From contig NC_088302.1 in NCBI RefSeq assembly GCF_032854445.1, forward strand, positions 17,977,338 through 18,041,337: a stretch of DNA of 64,000 nt. Direction: 5' to 3'. The notes beneath the pieces were generated by a model. The model saw only the letters and a list, made by a program, of their open reading frames with translations, had not been told where the DNA came from and made no database searches. The position numbers were made by a program, and so were the translations under genes. Shown here piece after piece: positions 46,135-57,301 of this stretch; the stretch's first letter is position 1, and each line of letters begins with the position of its first letter. Source of the stretch: Liolophura sinensis. Its lineage: Eukaryota; Mollusca; Polyplacophora; Chitonida; Chitonidae.

Positions 46135-48430
46135 AACCCAACAGAACTGCTGTTCTCATATCACTTTGTTAATAAGCCTTTGTTAGCTTGGAGTAGAAAC
46201 TCTGAATAACTACTGCTCTCATACCACTTTGTTCATTAGGCTTTGTCAGCTAGGAATATGAACCTTACAGAACTGCTGCTGTCATACCACTTTGTTCATT
46301 AGACTTTGTCAGCTAGGAATAGGAGACTTACAGAACTGCTGCTGTCATACCACTTTGTTCATTAGGCTTTGTCATCTAGGAATAGGAGACTTACAGAACT
46401 GCTGCTCTCATACCACTTTGTTCATTAGGCTTTGTCAGCTAGGAATAGGAACCTTACAGAACTGTTGCTCTCATACCACTTTGTTCATTAAGCTTTGTCA
46501 GCTAGGAATAGGAGACTTACAGAACTGCTGCTGTCATACCACTTTGTTCATTAGGCTTTGTCATCTAGGAATAGGAGACTTACAGAACTGCTGCTGTCAT
46601 ACCACTTTGTTCATTAGGCTTTGTCAGCTAGGAATAGGAACCTTACAGAACTGCTGCTGTCATACCACTTTGTTCATTAAGCTTTGTCATCTAGGAATAG
46701 GAACGTTACAGAACTTTTGCTATCATACCACTTTGTTCATTAGGCTTTGTCATCTAGGGATAGGAACCTTACAGAACTGCTGCTGTCATACCACTTCGTT
46801 CATTAGGCTTTGTCATCTAGGAATAGAAACGTTACAGAACTTTTGCTATCATACCACTTTGTTCATTAAGCTTTGTCATCTAGGAATAGGAACGTTACAG
46901 AACTGCTGCTGTCATACCACTTTGTTCATTAGGCTTTGTCAGCTAGGAATAGGAACCTTACAGAACTGTTGCTGTCATACCACTTTGTTCATTAGGCTTT
47001 GTCAGCTAGGAATAGGAGACTTACAGAACTGCTGCTGTCATACCACTTTGTTCATTAGGCTTTGTCATCTAGGAATAGGAGACTTACAGAACTGCTGCTG
47101 TCATACCACTTTGTTCATTAGGCTTTGTCATCTAGGAATAGGAACCTTACAGAACTGCTGCTGTCATACCACTTTGTTCATTAAGCTTTGTCATCTAGGA
47201 ATAAGAACCTTACAGAACTGCTGCTGTCATACCACTTTGTTCATTAGGCTTTGTCATCTAGGAATAGGAACCTTACAGAACTGCTGCTGTCATACCATTT
47301 TGTTCATTAGGCTTTGTCAGCTAGGAATAGGAGACTTACAGAACTGCTGCTGTCATACCACTTTGTTCATTAAACTTTGTCATCTAGGAATAGGAACCTT
47401 ACAGAACTGTTGCTGTCATACCACTTTGTTCATTAAGCTTTGTCATCTAAGAATAGGAACCTTACAGAACTGCTGCTGTCATACCACTTTGTTCATTAAG
47501 CTTTGTCATCTAGGAATATGAACCTTACAGAACTGTTGCTGTCATACCACTTTGTTCATTAGGCTTTGTCATCTAGGAATAGGAACCTTACAGAACTGTT
47601 GCTCTCATACCACTTTGTTCATTAGGCTTTGTCAGCTAGGAATAGGAGACTTACAGAACTGCTGCTGTCATACCACTTTGTTCATTAAGCTTTGTCAGCT
47701 AGGAATAGGAGACTTACAGAACTGCTGCTGTCAAACACTTTGTTCATTAAGCTTTGTCAGCTAGGAATAGGAACCGTACAGAACTGTGCTCTCATTCCAC
47801 TTTGTTCATTAGGCTTTGTCAGCTAGGAATAGGAGACTTACAGAACTGCTGCTGTCAAACACTTTGTTCATTAGGCTTTGTCAGCTAGGAATAGGAACCT
47901 TACAGAACTGTCCTCTCATTCCACTTTGTTCATTAAGCTTTGTCATCTAAGAATAGGAACCTTACAGAACTGCTGCTGTCATACCACTTTGTTCATTAAG
48001 CTTTGTCATCTAGGAATATGAACCTTACAGAACTGTTGCTGTCATACCACTTTGTTCATTAGGCTTTGTCATCTAGGAATAGGAACCTTACAGAACTGTT
48101 GCTCTCATACCACTTTGTTCATTAGGCTTTGTCAGCTAGGAATAGGAGACTTACAGAACTGCTGCTGTCAAACACTTTGTTCATTAAGCTTTGTCAGCTA
48201 GGAATAGGAACCGTACAGAACTGTGCTCTCATTCCACTTTGTTCATTAGGCTTTGTCAGCTAGGAATAGGAGACTTACAGAACTGCTGCTGTCAAACACT
48301 TTGTTCATTAGGCTTTGTCAGCTAGGAATAGGAACCTTACAGAACTGTCCTCTCATTCCACTTTGTTCAGTAGGCTTTGTCAGCTAGGAATAGGAGACTT
48401 ACAGAACTGCTGCTGTCATACCACTTGGAG
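46135..48430. repeat. Minisatellite array 6a, 63-bp unit (~36 copies)
   Basis: The unit consists of GTCATACCACTTTGTTCATT, AGGCTTTGTCAGCTAGGAAT, AGGAACCTTACAGAACTGCT and GCT, 63 bp. Variants include CATCTAGG/CAGCTAGG, GGAGACTTAC/GGAACCTTAC and GAACGTTAC. A ~490-bp block near 47443-47930 recurs from 47943 to about 48370 with one unit fewer. Because 63 = 3 x 21, one plus-strand frame is open for 409 codons (46292-47521), reading a 21-residue repeat (FIRLCHLGIGTLQNCCCHTTL-like). I treat this as a repeat artefact. Confidence 0.95.
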
Positions 48431-49385
48431 CTTGGAGTTTGCAAGATGTTTATTTGTTAGCTTGGAGTAGGAATCCTACAGAACTGCTGCTGTCATACCA
48501 CTTTGTTCATTGGGCTTTTTTTGTCCTGGAGTAGGAATATTATAGAACTTTTGCTCTCACACCAAACTGTTCATTGGGCTTTGTTGTCTTGGAGTAGGAA
48601 TCTTACAGAACCTTTGCTGCCATACCACTTTGTTCAATGGGCTTTGTTGTCTTTGAGTGTGAATCTTACAGAACTTCTGCTCTCTTTACCACTTTGTTCA
48701 TTGGGCTTTATTGTCTTGGAGTAGGAATCTTACGGAACTTTTGCTCTCATACCACTTTGTTCATTGGACTTTATTGTCTTGGAGTAGGAATCTTACAGAA
48801 CTTCTGCTCTTATACCACTTTGTTCATTGGGCTTTGTTGTCTTTGAGTGTGAATCTTACAGAACTTCTGCTCTCTTTACCACTTTGTTCATTGGGCTTTA
48901 TTGTCTTGGAGTAGGAATCTTACAGAACTTTTGCTCTCATACCACTTTGTTCATTGGGCTTTGTCTTGGAGTGTGAATCTTACAGAGCTTCTGCTCTCTT
49001 GACCACTTTGTTCAATGGGCTTTGTTGTTTTGGAGTAGGAATCTTAAAGAACTTCTGCTCTCATACCACTTTCTTCATTGGGCTTTATTGTCTTGGAGTA
49101 GGAATCTTACAGAACTTCTGCTGTCATGCCACTTTGTTTAAGGGGCTTTGTTGTTTTGGAGTAGGAATCTTAAAGAACTTCTGCTCTCTTTACCACTTTG
49201 TTCATTGGGCTTTATTGTCTTGGAGTAGGAATTTTACATAACTTCTGCTGTCATGCCACTTTGTTCATTAGGCTTTGTTGTCTTGGAGTAGGAATCTTAC
49301 AGAACTACTACTCTCATACCACTTTGACTATTAGACTTTGCTAGTCTGGAGTAGAAACAGTACAGAACTGGTCTAGTCAGTTTGT
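48431..49385. repeat. Minisatellite array 6b, diverged 63-bp subfamily (~15 copies)
   Basis: The same unit length and order as array 6a, but with GGGCTTTATTGTCTTGGAGT, AGGAATCTTACAGAACTTCT and CTCTCATACCACTTTGTTCA. Copies differ more from each other than in 6a and the boundary between the subfamilies is sharp (about 48430-48500). Confidence 0.93.
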
Positions 49386-50386
49386 TAATCATATGATCTG
49401 TATATAAGAACCTTCCAGACTTACTCTGTGGTTACATGTATCGGAGGAAGGACTGACAAAGACATGATTGTCCTGATAAACTTTACATTATCTTTGTTGT
49501 CTATAATGTTTTCATATGTTGTGAAGTAGAATATAAATATTTGATTTTTGACAATAGGGTTACAGTAGGTAGCCGTTGAGGACATTGCCCAGTTCTGTTC
49601 GTGTTTTCCTTCTTCTACACCAAGGCTCAAAAGCTGCTGTTGTATCAGTGAGGGGTTTTGGTGTCAGAATCACACATCTGCTTGAGTGTTCATTGGGTGG
49701 TTCTAGTGCAGCTCCAATGGCAGTACATGTGGCAAATCATCTAGCAATCCGGGAATAAATTTGTAGTTACAGATTTGTGTTTTTTTTGCAGGAGAGCTTT
49801 TTTCGCTTCAGAACTATTAACAGTCTGGTGTTCTACTTAATATATGCAGTTGTTACTGTAAATTGCTCATGCAGACATCATTTAAAACAGACACGATTGT
49901 TTACGAACTGTTTTCATGTCCTTTTTTCAAAGTAAAAAAAAGCCAAAATATGAAATAAGATTCATCACACAGACATCTGAAAACTATGGGTAAACGTACT
50001 TTGAATACGTAATATTTGAACACTACAGTGGACTTTATGAGCCATACTGACAGCATCTAGGAACTCTGTCACATCACCTTTTTTTCTGATGTTTATCAGA
50101 GGGAGGGAGTTTTTGGGAACATTTTTTGAGTAATATTTTCTCAGGGGAAAAAATAGTTATTCCAACATTCAGTTTCGTGATTAGAGTTGGTAAAACTTCC
50201 TGTATGGTCCATAAAACCAACCGTAGAATCCAGACGTTTGAACACCTTTTATATTAACGCCTTTCACAAAAATCTAAAAAAGTAAATGAATGTGTGTTTA
50301 TGTATCATTTCAAGTGGTCCTTTAGTGATGCCTACTTCAATTTTTAGAGGTCTTTTCCTTGAACCTTTTGGGATTCTTGCTTTATG
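49386..50386. other. Intron sequence, nothing recognised
   Basis: About 1 kb of A+T-rich intron without repeat copies or exons. Confidence 0.4.
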
Positions 50387-50676
50387 ACTAGGTTGTGTGA
50401 TTTTATTTATTTGATTGGTGTTTTACGCCGTACTCAAGAATATTTCACTTATACGACGGTAGCCAGCATTATGGTGGGTGGAAACCGGGCACAGCCCGGG
50501 AAAAACCCACGACCATCTGCAGGCTGCTGGCAGACCTTCCCACATACAGCCGGAGAGGGAGCCAGCATGACCTGGACTTGAACTCACAGCGACTGCATTG
50601 GAGAGATACTCCTGGGTCATTACGCTGCGCTAGTGCGCTAACCAACTTATCCCCGGAGGCCCACTAGGTTGTGTGA
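50387..50676 (-). mobile_element. SINE family A, full copy with 14-bp target-site duplication
   Basis: The element at 50401-50662 has its A-rich tail at the left (TTTTATTTATTTGATTGGTG on the plus strand) and its tRNA-like head at the right. Flanking direct repeats ACTAGGTTGTGTGA lie at 50387-50400 and 50663-50676. It retains the B-box-like GAGTTCAAGTCC; the head has lost part of the A-box region (GATAAGTTGGTTAGCGCAC). Confidence 0.92.
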
Positions 50677-50884
50677 AACCTTTGTGTGTACGCAATGTGG
50701 GCTGCTTTGATATGCACCTGTCCGTGAGTGTGTGTGTTTGGGTGTTTGCCTGTGACGATATCTCAGAAACTAATTAAGACTAATCGAAATTGGTTAACAC
50801 TTTCTTACCACTGTCAACATTGCGTGGTTAATTTTTGAAGAACATTGCTTTATAGCCCCCCTGTTGAAAAGATATTGCATGTAT

Positions 50885-51085
50885 TGTGATTCTTCAACCA
50901 TTTTGCATGGTTGCAAGTTGTTTATTCAGGCATATTCTTAAGGCATTTTTCTGTGTAGACTGATAAAATTATACTTTTGGCGAAGCCCAGAAATTGGCCA
51001 ATCCAACCAATGTAATTTTGTCTCCGAAATCAAATTTAAAATGGGCAAAAATTGCATCAAGAGTTGCTCTTTCATGTACAAAAAG
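50885..51085 (-). repeat. Dispersed repeat family E, inverted copy
   Basis: On the minus strand the blocks run GAAAGAGCAACTCTTGATGC, CATTGGTTGGATTGGCCAAT, CCAAAAGTATAATTTTATCA, GTCTACACAGAAAAATGCCT and ATGCAAAATGGTTGAAGAAT, the same order as at 12.06 kb. This is the most complete of the four copies. Confidence 0.7.
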
Positions 51086-51169
51086 GTGGAGGAATTTGAG
51101 TGACAATTGCAATTTCTGTGATTTCATGGGTCAGTGGGTCCGATTTACATATATCCTGAGCCATGTTTA

Positions 51170-51770
51170 TGCATGTCTAATGAATTTCATGAATCTCATT
51201 AGTCGTTGATTTTTGTACAGTTACTGCTCTAAGTGTTGTCTAATTTTTTTATAAAATTGTGTGTGCGTGCCCCTGTCATGTAACATCATGTTCTTCGAAA
51301 ATCAATAATATATTTTGAAGTTGAATCGGAATGTAAGATTTGCATATTTAATGATTTTCTTTGTTCTGATAGGATATGGGTCAAGATTTCTGTAATCAAC
51401 TCATGTCTTGAAAACTAATTTGAGGAGAATCGTGAAATTCACAGTCTAAAAAATCTACATGATCCAAGGCATAGGTTTTGCATATTAAATGCATTCTGTG
51501 ATTCTCATTGGTTGTTGATTTCTGTGCATTAACTACTATGAAATGTTGTCCATTTTTTTTTTTTTGTAAAATTTAGTGTGCAGGTTCATTTTGTGTATTA
51601 AAACGTCAGATTAAGTTTGAAAACCAGGCGGATTCATGTATCATAATTTTTGCATATTTAGTGAATTCCTGTATTCTAATTGGCTGTTGGCTCATGTGCA
51701 CTAACAGTTTCAAATATTCCTTGATTTTGATAAAATTTGTGTTAAGGTTCATTTGTTGGCCCCCACTCCT
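51170..51770. repeat. Degenerate tandem repeat, ~140-170 bp unit, ~4 copies
   Basis: TGCATRTTTAATGAATT-like starts occur at about 51171, 51342, 51480 and 51651. Three are followed by CTNATTGGNTGTTG, then a GCACTAAC-like word and TAAAATTTRTGTG. The copies are strongly diverged. Confidence 0.55.
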
Positions 51771-51859
51771 CAAATTTACAGCTATTTCAGGTCAGTTTCA
51801 TCTTTATATAAATAATAAATGCCCTAAGTATTCAACCTCCCTTGCAACCAGTATACCAG

Positions 51860-51950
51860 TAAATATCGTGAGAGGACTGTTGAGTGTAGAAAAATAATTT
51901 GCACAGTTTTATGAAGCTCGCATCTTTAGTGACACACACAAATATTAAAA
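51860..51950 (+). repeat. Dispersed repeat family G, copy 2
   Basis: AAAATAATTTGCACAGTTTT, ATGAAGCTCGCATCTTTAGT and GACACACACAAAT align with 43130-43215. Confidence 0.5.
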
Positions 51951-52984
51951 TAGTGATTGAGTTCAGCTTTAAACCCTGATGAAATCATTGTTTAAAATGT
52001 CTTTTGTTGTTTGATTTTGGATCCTACATGTACAAGTTGAGTAATTGTGAACATGCTTGCAACATTATCTCATAATTTTTCAATAAATAAATAAATTTAA
52101 AAAAAAAAAAAAACGGTTTGAAGGATTTTTAAAATTTGGACAAAAATATGATTGTGGAGCGTGCTGTTGAGAATCAGATGATTGTCATGACTTGCACATA
52201 CGTGTACATCTCGAAAATGTTTTACAGATGAGATACCCTTCATTAGGACAAATGAATACTTACCAGATAATACTTAAAGAGACATATTGCTGACGGTGAA
52301 AAAAAATGTGCTGTTATTTTAGACCAAATCTGCATAAAGTTTACCGCTTCGGTGGCATCCAATTCAAAGTCAGGAGAGCGAAGGATCAAACAGAGCGGGT
52401 TAGGTCATACCGAAGACTTCAAAAATGATACTTGCTGCTGCCACGCTGGTGATTACTGAGAGGTTAGATCAAAGGAAACAGGACTTGTTGACTTGGTGTC
52501 AGTGTCATGTGACTGGGTGAGGTCTCATGTCTGGTGTCTTCGTCAGGCACCCTTATTGTCTAGATGACATAAGACGTTCTACAAACTTTGAAATGTAAGA
52601 CATGGTATTGTGTTGTAAGGCAGCTTACCATCCTGGCCAAAATCAAGTATTAAAAAGCTAAAAATAAAATTTTAGCAGTAGTCATAGATAATACATACAT
52701 GCGGGATTAAATCCAGACATTTTTTTTGTTGTCATTATTATTATTATTTTTGTGAAAAGGGCAACAGAAAAAAAGAAGATCTGTTCAATCGGCAGCAATT
52801 AATGCATTGATTTCAAATTAGAATTAAAAAGTGTAGAATGTTTAAACATGTCTGAATGGGTTCTTGAAAAAGACATATTCATTGAAAAAAGAAAAAAGAT
52901 ATTCATTTAAAACTTGATGTAGAAAGGTAAAATTTCATTTGAGTTTAAGGCATTTTTTAGATATAGCACATTGATTAACACATT
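51951..52984. other. Intron sequence, nothing recognised
   Basis: A+T-rich intron with an A run near 52100; no exon, RNA gene or repeat copy was recognised. Confidence 0.4.
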
Positions 52985-53095
52985 TCGAGGCAAATAAATT
53001 TAATAAATTTTACTTTTGGTGCTGAAAATTACATCTTTCAGTTGGTATCATCCTGTCTTCCAAGGAAACCTCAAAAAACTCAATAGAACATATGA
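52985..53095 (+). repeat. Dispersed repeat family D, copy 3 (truncated)
   Basis: GAGGCAAATAAATTTAATAA, TTGGTGCTGAAAATTACATC, GGTATCATCCTGTCTTCCAA and CTCAATAGAACATATGAATA match the 56.46-kb copy. The 3' part is cut off by the adjacent SINE. Confidence 0.6.
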
Positions 53096-53097
53096 AT

Positions 53098-53462
53098 AAG
53101 TGAATGCTTGGGGTTTAATGTTGTACTTAACAATTTTTCAATCAAGTGACGATGAGGAGTCATTAGATATATCTACATGCACTGTATCTTCTCATGGCAG
53201 TTCGAATCCATGCTGCCACCACTGACGTATCATGTCTAAGACACCAGACATGACACCCCGCCCAGCCACATTATACCGACAACTGGCCAACCCGTCATGT
53301 TTCCTGTGTTTTAACCTCTCAGTGCTGAGCGCCAAGCGAGGCAGCAAAAAGTAACATTTTTAAAGTCTTTGGTATGACCTGACCCAGGTTTGATCCTGGG
53401 CCTCCAACTTTGAGGCGGATGCTCTAACCATTAGGCCACCGAAGCGGTTCCAGTATCAGTAG
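53098..53462 (-). mobile_element. SINE family B, tRNA-headed, nearly full copy
   Basis: In minus orientation the head is tRNA-like: GGTGGCCTAATGGTTAGAGC (A box) and CCAGGATCAAACCTGGGTC (B box GGATCAAACC). The body carries a GCTGCCTCGCTTGGCGC block, and the 3' tail ends GAAAAATTGTTAAGTACAAC then ATTAAACCCCAAGCATTCAC. Truncated relatives lie at 30.89 and 33.30 kb. The tail is shared with family C. No clear target-site duplication was found. Confidence 0.85.
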
Positions 53463-54317
53463 AATTCTCAGAATAAGACACAGTGTGCAACAAACACGTA
53501 AATTCCAGAACTGACAATTAATCTTTTCCTATGGATGAATCTAAAATCAAGACATTAAGACTGGTACCTATATGCATGCAGGAGAGGAGCAGCCTTCTGT
53601 TGACTGTCTAAAGTGGGTGGAGGGTTAAGATCAGAGCGCTAAGGGAGGGATGGGGGCAGGCAGACTTAAGTGGCCTGACCCTCAAGGTTGGGGGCTGATA
53701 GTCCGGTACTTATGAAAATATACAAGCCAAAACATCAATGTTAGTTTTCACTTTATAATGGAAACTGGAGTGTGGTAAGACATTTTTTTTCTTGGCCGGT
53801 TTAGTGGGCTCCTAATGTTCTCATCTGGTGACCCCACAGATATCAGGCCTCGTGCTCTTTGGGGGGGAGCCCCGAATGATAGGCATCTTAGTTTACCTTT
53901 CGAGCACAAGTGCAGACTTGTGGCAGCCATTAACATTGTGTGATTTATACAACGGTTTGCCACTTCTCATCAGACATCTCTCTGCTGGTTGTGCCGACCC
54001 CCACCCCACCCCCCATACCCCCCCTCCCACCAGGTTTTTATACCCAACAAATGGATCCTCCGACTGTCTTGATGGATGGATGTTTTGTAATTCGGGATTT
54101 GTCTAAAATTAAATGGGAGTGACTTTACGCAGCTTTTTGTTTTTGCCTGCCTTGTCTCTTTGTTGAAAGGAAAAAGACTTTCTAGTGGTTTGCAAGGAAG
54201 GCAGGAAAAGGGTAGGAAATATGCATGCAAGAGGAAACAGACTTTACCATTTAATCTTAGAATTGATGAAAATCTGAACAAATACTTTCTTTAACTTTTT
54301 CTTTTACGTTTTTTAAA
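53463..54317. other. Intron sequence, nothing recognised
   Basis: Non-repetitive intron with a C-rich patch around 53995-54030. Open frames over this patch are Pro-rich low complexity. Confidence 0.4.
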
Positions 54318-54445
54318 ACTTCATTGGTTGGATTGGTCAGTTTCAGTGTTTCTTAAAAGGTATAATTTTGTCAGTAAACACAGAATATTGCCTTCAGAAT
54401 ATGCTTGCATAAACATCTGGCCAGCATGCAAAAAGAGTTGAAGAA
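54318..54445 (+). repeat. Dispersed repeat family E, copy 4
   Basis: CATTGGTTGGATTGGTCAGT, TTAAAAGGTATAATTTTGTC, AGTAAACACAGAATATTGCC and GCATGCAAAAAGAGTTGAAG match the other copies. It runs directly into a family A SINE fragment. Confidence 0.7.
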
Positions 54446-54449
54446 TTTA

Positions 54450-54586
54450 TGCCGTACACAAGGGTATTTCACTAATACAACGACAGCCAGCATTATGGTT
54501 GGAGGAAACCGGGCAAAGCGTGAGAGGAAACCCACAACCATCCACAAGTTGCTGGGGGAACTTCTCATGTACGGCCTGAGAGGAAC
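54450..54586 (-). mobile_element. SINE family A fragment
   Basis: The family A tail-proximal body in minus orientation (ATGCCGTACACAAGGGTATT, CCAGCATTATGGTTGGAGGA, AACCCACAACCATCCACAAG). The tRNA-like head is missing. Confidence 0.8.
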
Positions 54587-54878
54587 AATACTTTAGGAAT
54601 ATGAATTTCAAGTTTTATACAGTTTTGACTGACTGCTTATTGTGGATCACAGGGAATCAAATAAAGTTTTGATTATTTCGCATCCTGACATTGATTGATA
54701 CTCATTCATATAATTTGATACTCATTCATATATTCATATATAAAATTCTCTGTTTCCTCCTTTTGAAAGCTTTGTAATGCTCTCAGTGAAATGTGCTTTA
54801 GTAATCCAGGAAAAAAAAAGAATTGTAAAAATGATTTTGACATTTTTTTAGGTAATCTCCTTATCATTATTATCAATG

Positions 54879-55035
54879 TGGGAAGGTCTGCCAGCCACCT
54901 GTGGATGGTTGTGGGTTTCCTCTGGGCTCTGCCTAGTTTCCACCGACCATAATGCTGGTTACCGTCGTATAAGTAAAATATTCTCGAGTACGGCTTAAAA
55001 CACCAGTTAAATAAATAGATAAATAAATAAATATC
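54879..55035 (+). mobile_element. SINE family A, 5'-truncated copy
   Basis: A plus-strand copy running from GGGAAGGTCTGCCAGCCACC to the A-rich (AAATA)n tail (ending 55033). The head is lost, as is typical of incomplete reverse transcription. Confidence 0.85.
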
Positions 55036-56459
55036 ATTGTTATCAGAGGTCCGAATTTTTTTTTCTCATGTTTTCTGTGGTTACTGTCAATTGTCAGTAG
55101 TTTCGCAGAGATTTCACCAGCTAATCATCTTCCTGTGCTAGGATGATGGAAATTTTATGTGAATGACCATTACTCAGATAGAACTTGACCCAATTTTTCA
55201 CCAACTAAGCACCCTTCTGTACAACAGTTTGTAGTGTGGGATGATTAAAACATTTTCAAGTAAATATACTGCAAATTGATCATTGTCTTTTCATTTTAAG
55301 ACACTGTTTTGTCATTACGATGCTCAGATTTCTTTACCATGTCAATCGTTCCTTCTGCAGACACAGTTTGTTAGAACATGCAAATTCTATGAGTTATTTA
55401 TGTTCTGCAGTTCATCTGAAAAACCAGTTTCATCCCTAGTAAATTTTTTATATACTTTTTGTAAAATATTTTTTTTTAGAATAAAATTTTTGTATTCTAA
55501 TTATACTCATTAGAGATATATGTTTGAAAGTTTTCTTTTTAACCATTTTATCCTATACCTATAAGCTAGTTAAAAGTGTTTGACAGAACTAGCAGATGTG
55601 ATTCTAAATAGACCAAACTTCATACAAACAGTATCAACAACATTCAACTTGACCTGGGGAGGGGGCTATAAAGATATATTGTGGCTAAGAAACCCTAGGT
55701 GACTAAAAAAAGATAACTCAAGTGGATTGGATATTAATCATTAGGATGGGTCAGCGGGCATAAATGAGCCAAAATTTGTAGCAGTTGTCCATCCAGCAGG
55801 CTTTGTGAGGTTGCCAGCCAAGTGTTTGCTACTAGAGCCCTCAATGGTGGACCCTCGGCCTCCATCCATCAGCAACTTTATACCCCCTTCAACAACTGCT
55901 ACTCTCTAACCCTAGAAATGAAAGCCAATTGACCTTGGATTGATAACCTTAGAATGAAACGCCTGTATCTGTCAGTATCTCTCCCCCAAAGTACAACCCA
56001 TTATGCCTAGCCACCTTAAGATATAGGCTTTTTTGTCTGGCCCCTGATATTCAGTCCTGGTTGATGAAAGTTTTATCTGCTCTGATGCAGTGTGAGTAAT
56101 GAAACACTGGAGTAGGCAATTTATCTTTCTTTTTGCCCAGGGTGTTGGTGAAAACATTTTCTCACAAGTATTAATACTTGTATAGGATATCGCTGGTTAA
56201 ACATTGAAGTGGCTCTGTGGAATCTCTAGATAACTTTAAAATTTAGACTTTTCATCTCTGAAGTGAGGAATGATCTATTTAAAGCTTTTGGTGAAAGAAA
56301 AAGAGAGATGAGATCAAGAGGGTTTTTTCTTTCTTTTTCTTGCTACATACTGAATATTGAATGTTGAAATTTAAGTCCCATAGGTCTTGCAGGATAGGGT
56401 AAGGTGAATCATCCCACAGGACTTTGTTATTGTTTTTGAACAATTACATTGAGTGTAAT
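55036..56459. other. Intron sequence, nothing recognised
   Basis: A+T-rich at 55.0-55.6 kb and more complex at 55.6-56.2 kb; no exon, RNA gene or repeat copy was recognised. Confidence 0.35.
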
Positions 56460-56655
56460 TCGACCACAAAAGAGCATTTTTGGAGGCAAATAATTTATGT
56501 CTTGAGAAAATTTACATTTTCCCAATAAGATATCATCCTATCTTCCAAACACCATTCAAAGCACCTCTCTAAAATCAATAGAACTCATACAATCTGGAAA
56601 AAAGAGCAACTTGGTCATGGACAAAATTTTAGGTCATTTAAGGTAATTTAGTTGA
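56460..56655 (+). repeat. Dispersed repeat family D, copy 4
   Basis: AGAGCATTTTTGGAGGCAAA, TTTACATTTTCCCAATAAGA, TATCATCCTATCTTCCAAAC, ATTCAAAGCACCTC and AAAGAGCAACTTGGTCATGG align along most of the 6.80-kb copy. Confidence 0.65.
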
Positions 56656-57301
56656 TTAATATTTTGAAGGCAATTAAACTATTGTCATCAAGGATTGTAC
56701 TGCAGAGCGGCCACATAGCTGGCATATCACAGTTTGCTTTGGACAGTTTTACTTATGTGAAAAGTCTTAGTCATTTTTGTTTTCGTAGCCACCTTGTGGA
56801 AGTTGACAAAATGACCCTTACCCGTATAACAGACCCTAGATGGCTAGGGCAGGTTTGTGATGCGAACCCCTATAATAGTACATAGGCAAGTATAACAGTA
56901 TATTCAATTCCCATGTTCAATAATACATTATTACATACATGTTCAATAGCAATTGTCTTAAATCAGGTAATAATGCATGTGATACCACTCAAATTTATCT
57001 CTGGTTTAACTTCGGAGATCATTAACCAAGCATTATAACCAAGTTTAACCTTTTTGTGGAAGTGATATTACACAAAGAAGTTGACCACTTTCAATGAGTA
57101 ATAGATTTAATGAAGTTATATTTAGAATTTTTTCCCCATGTGTAATGCTTTATGAAATCAGCCCCTACATGTGTACATTTAAACCAGCTAATTCCACATC
57201 AGAAAGGGAGAAAATAGTATGGTAGCCTTAGGTGTAGATCTTGTCAGTGTGGTTTCCCGCATATTCATGTATGACTTGCAGTATTTCTTATTCTAGTATT
57301 G
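56656..57301. other. Intron sequence, nothing recognised
   Basis: Non-repetitive intron; no exon or RNA gene was recognised. Confidence 0.4.

Noticed and set aside
46292-47521. 409-codon open frame with a 21-residue repeat as a novel repeat protein gene
   Set aside because: The frame follows a 63-bp minisatellite whose unit is a multiple of three. It lies in an intron, lacks a recognisable domain or flanking gene structure, and closes when units change.
53395-53460. Functional tRNA gene on the minus strand
   Set aside because: It is the tRNA-like head of a family B SINE, followed by the SINE body and shared tail.
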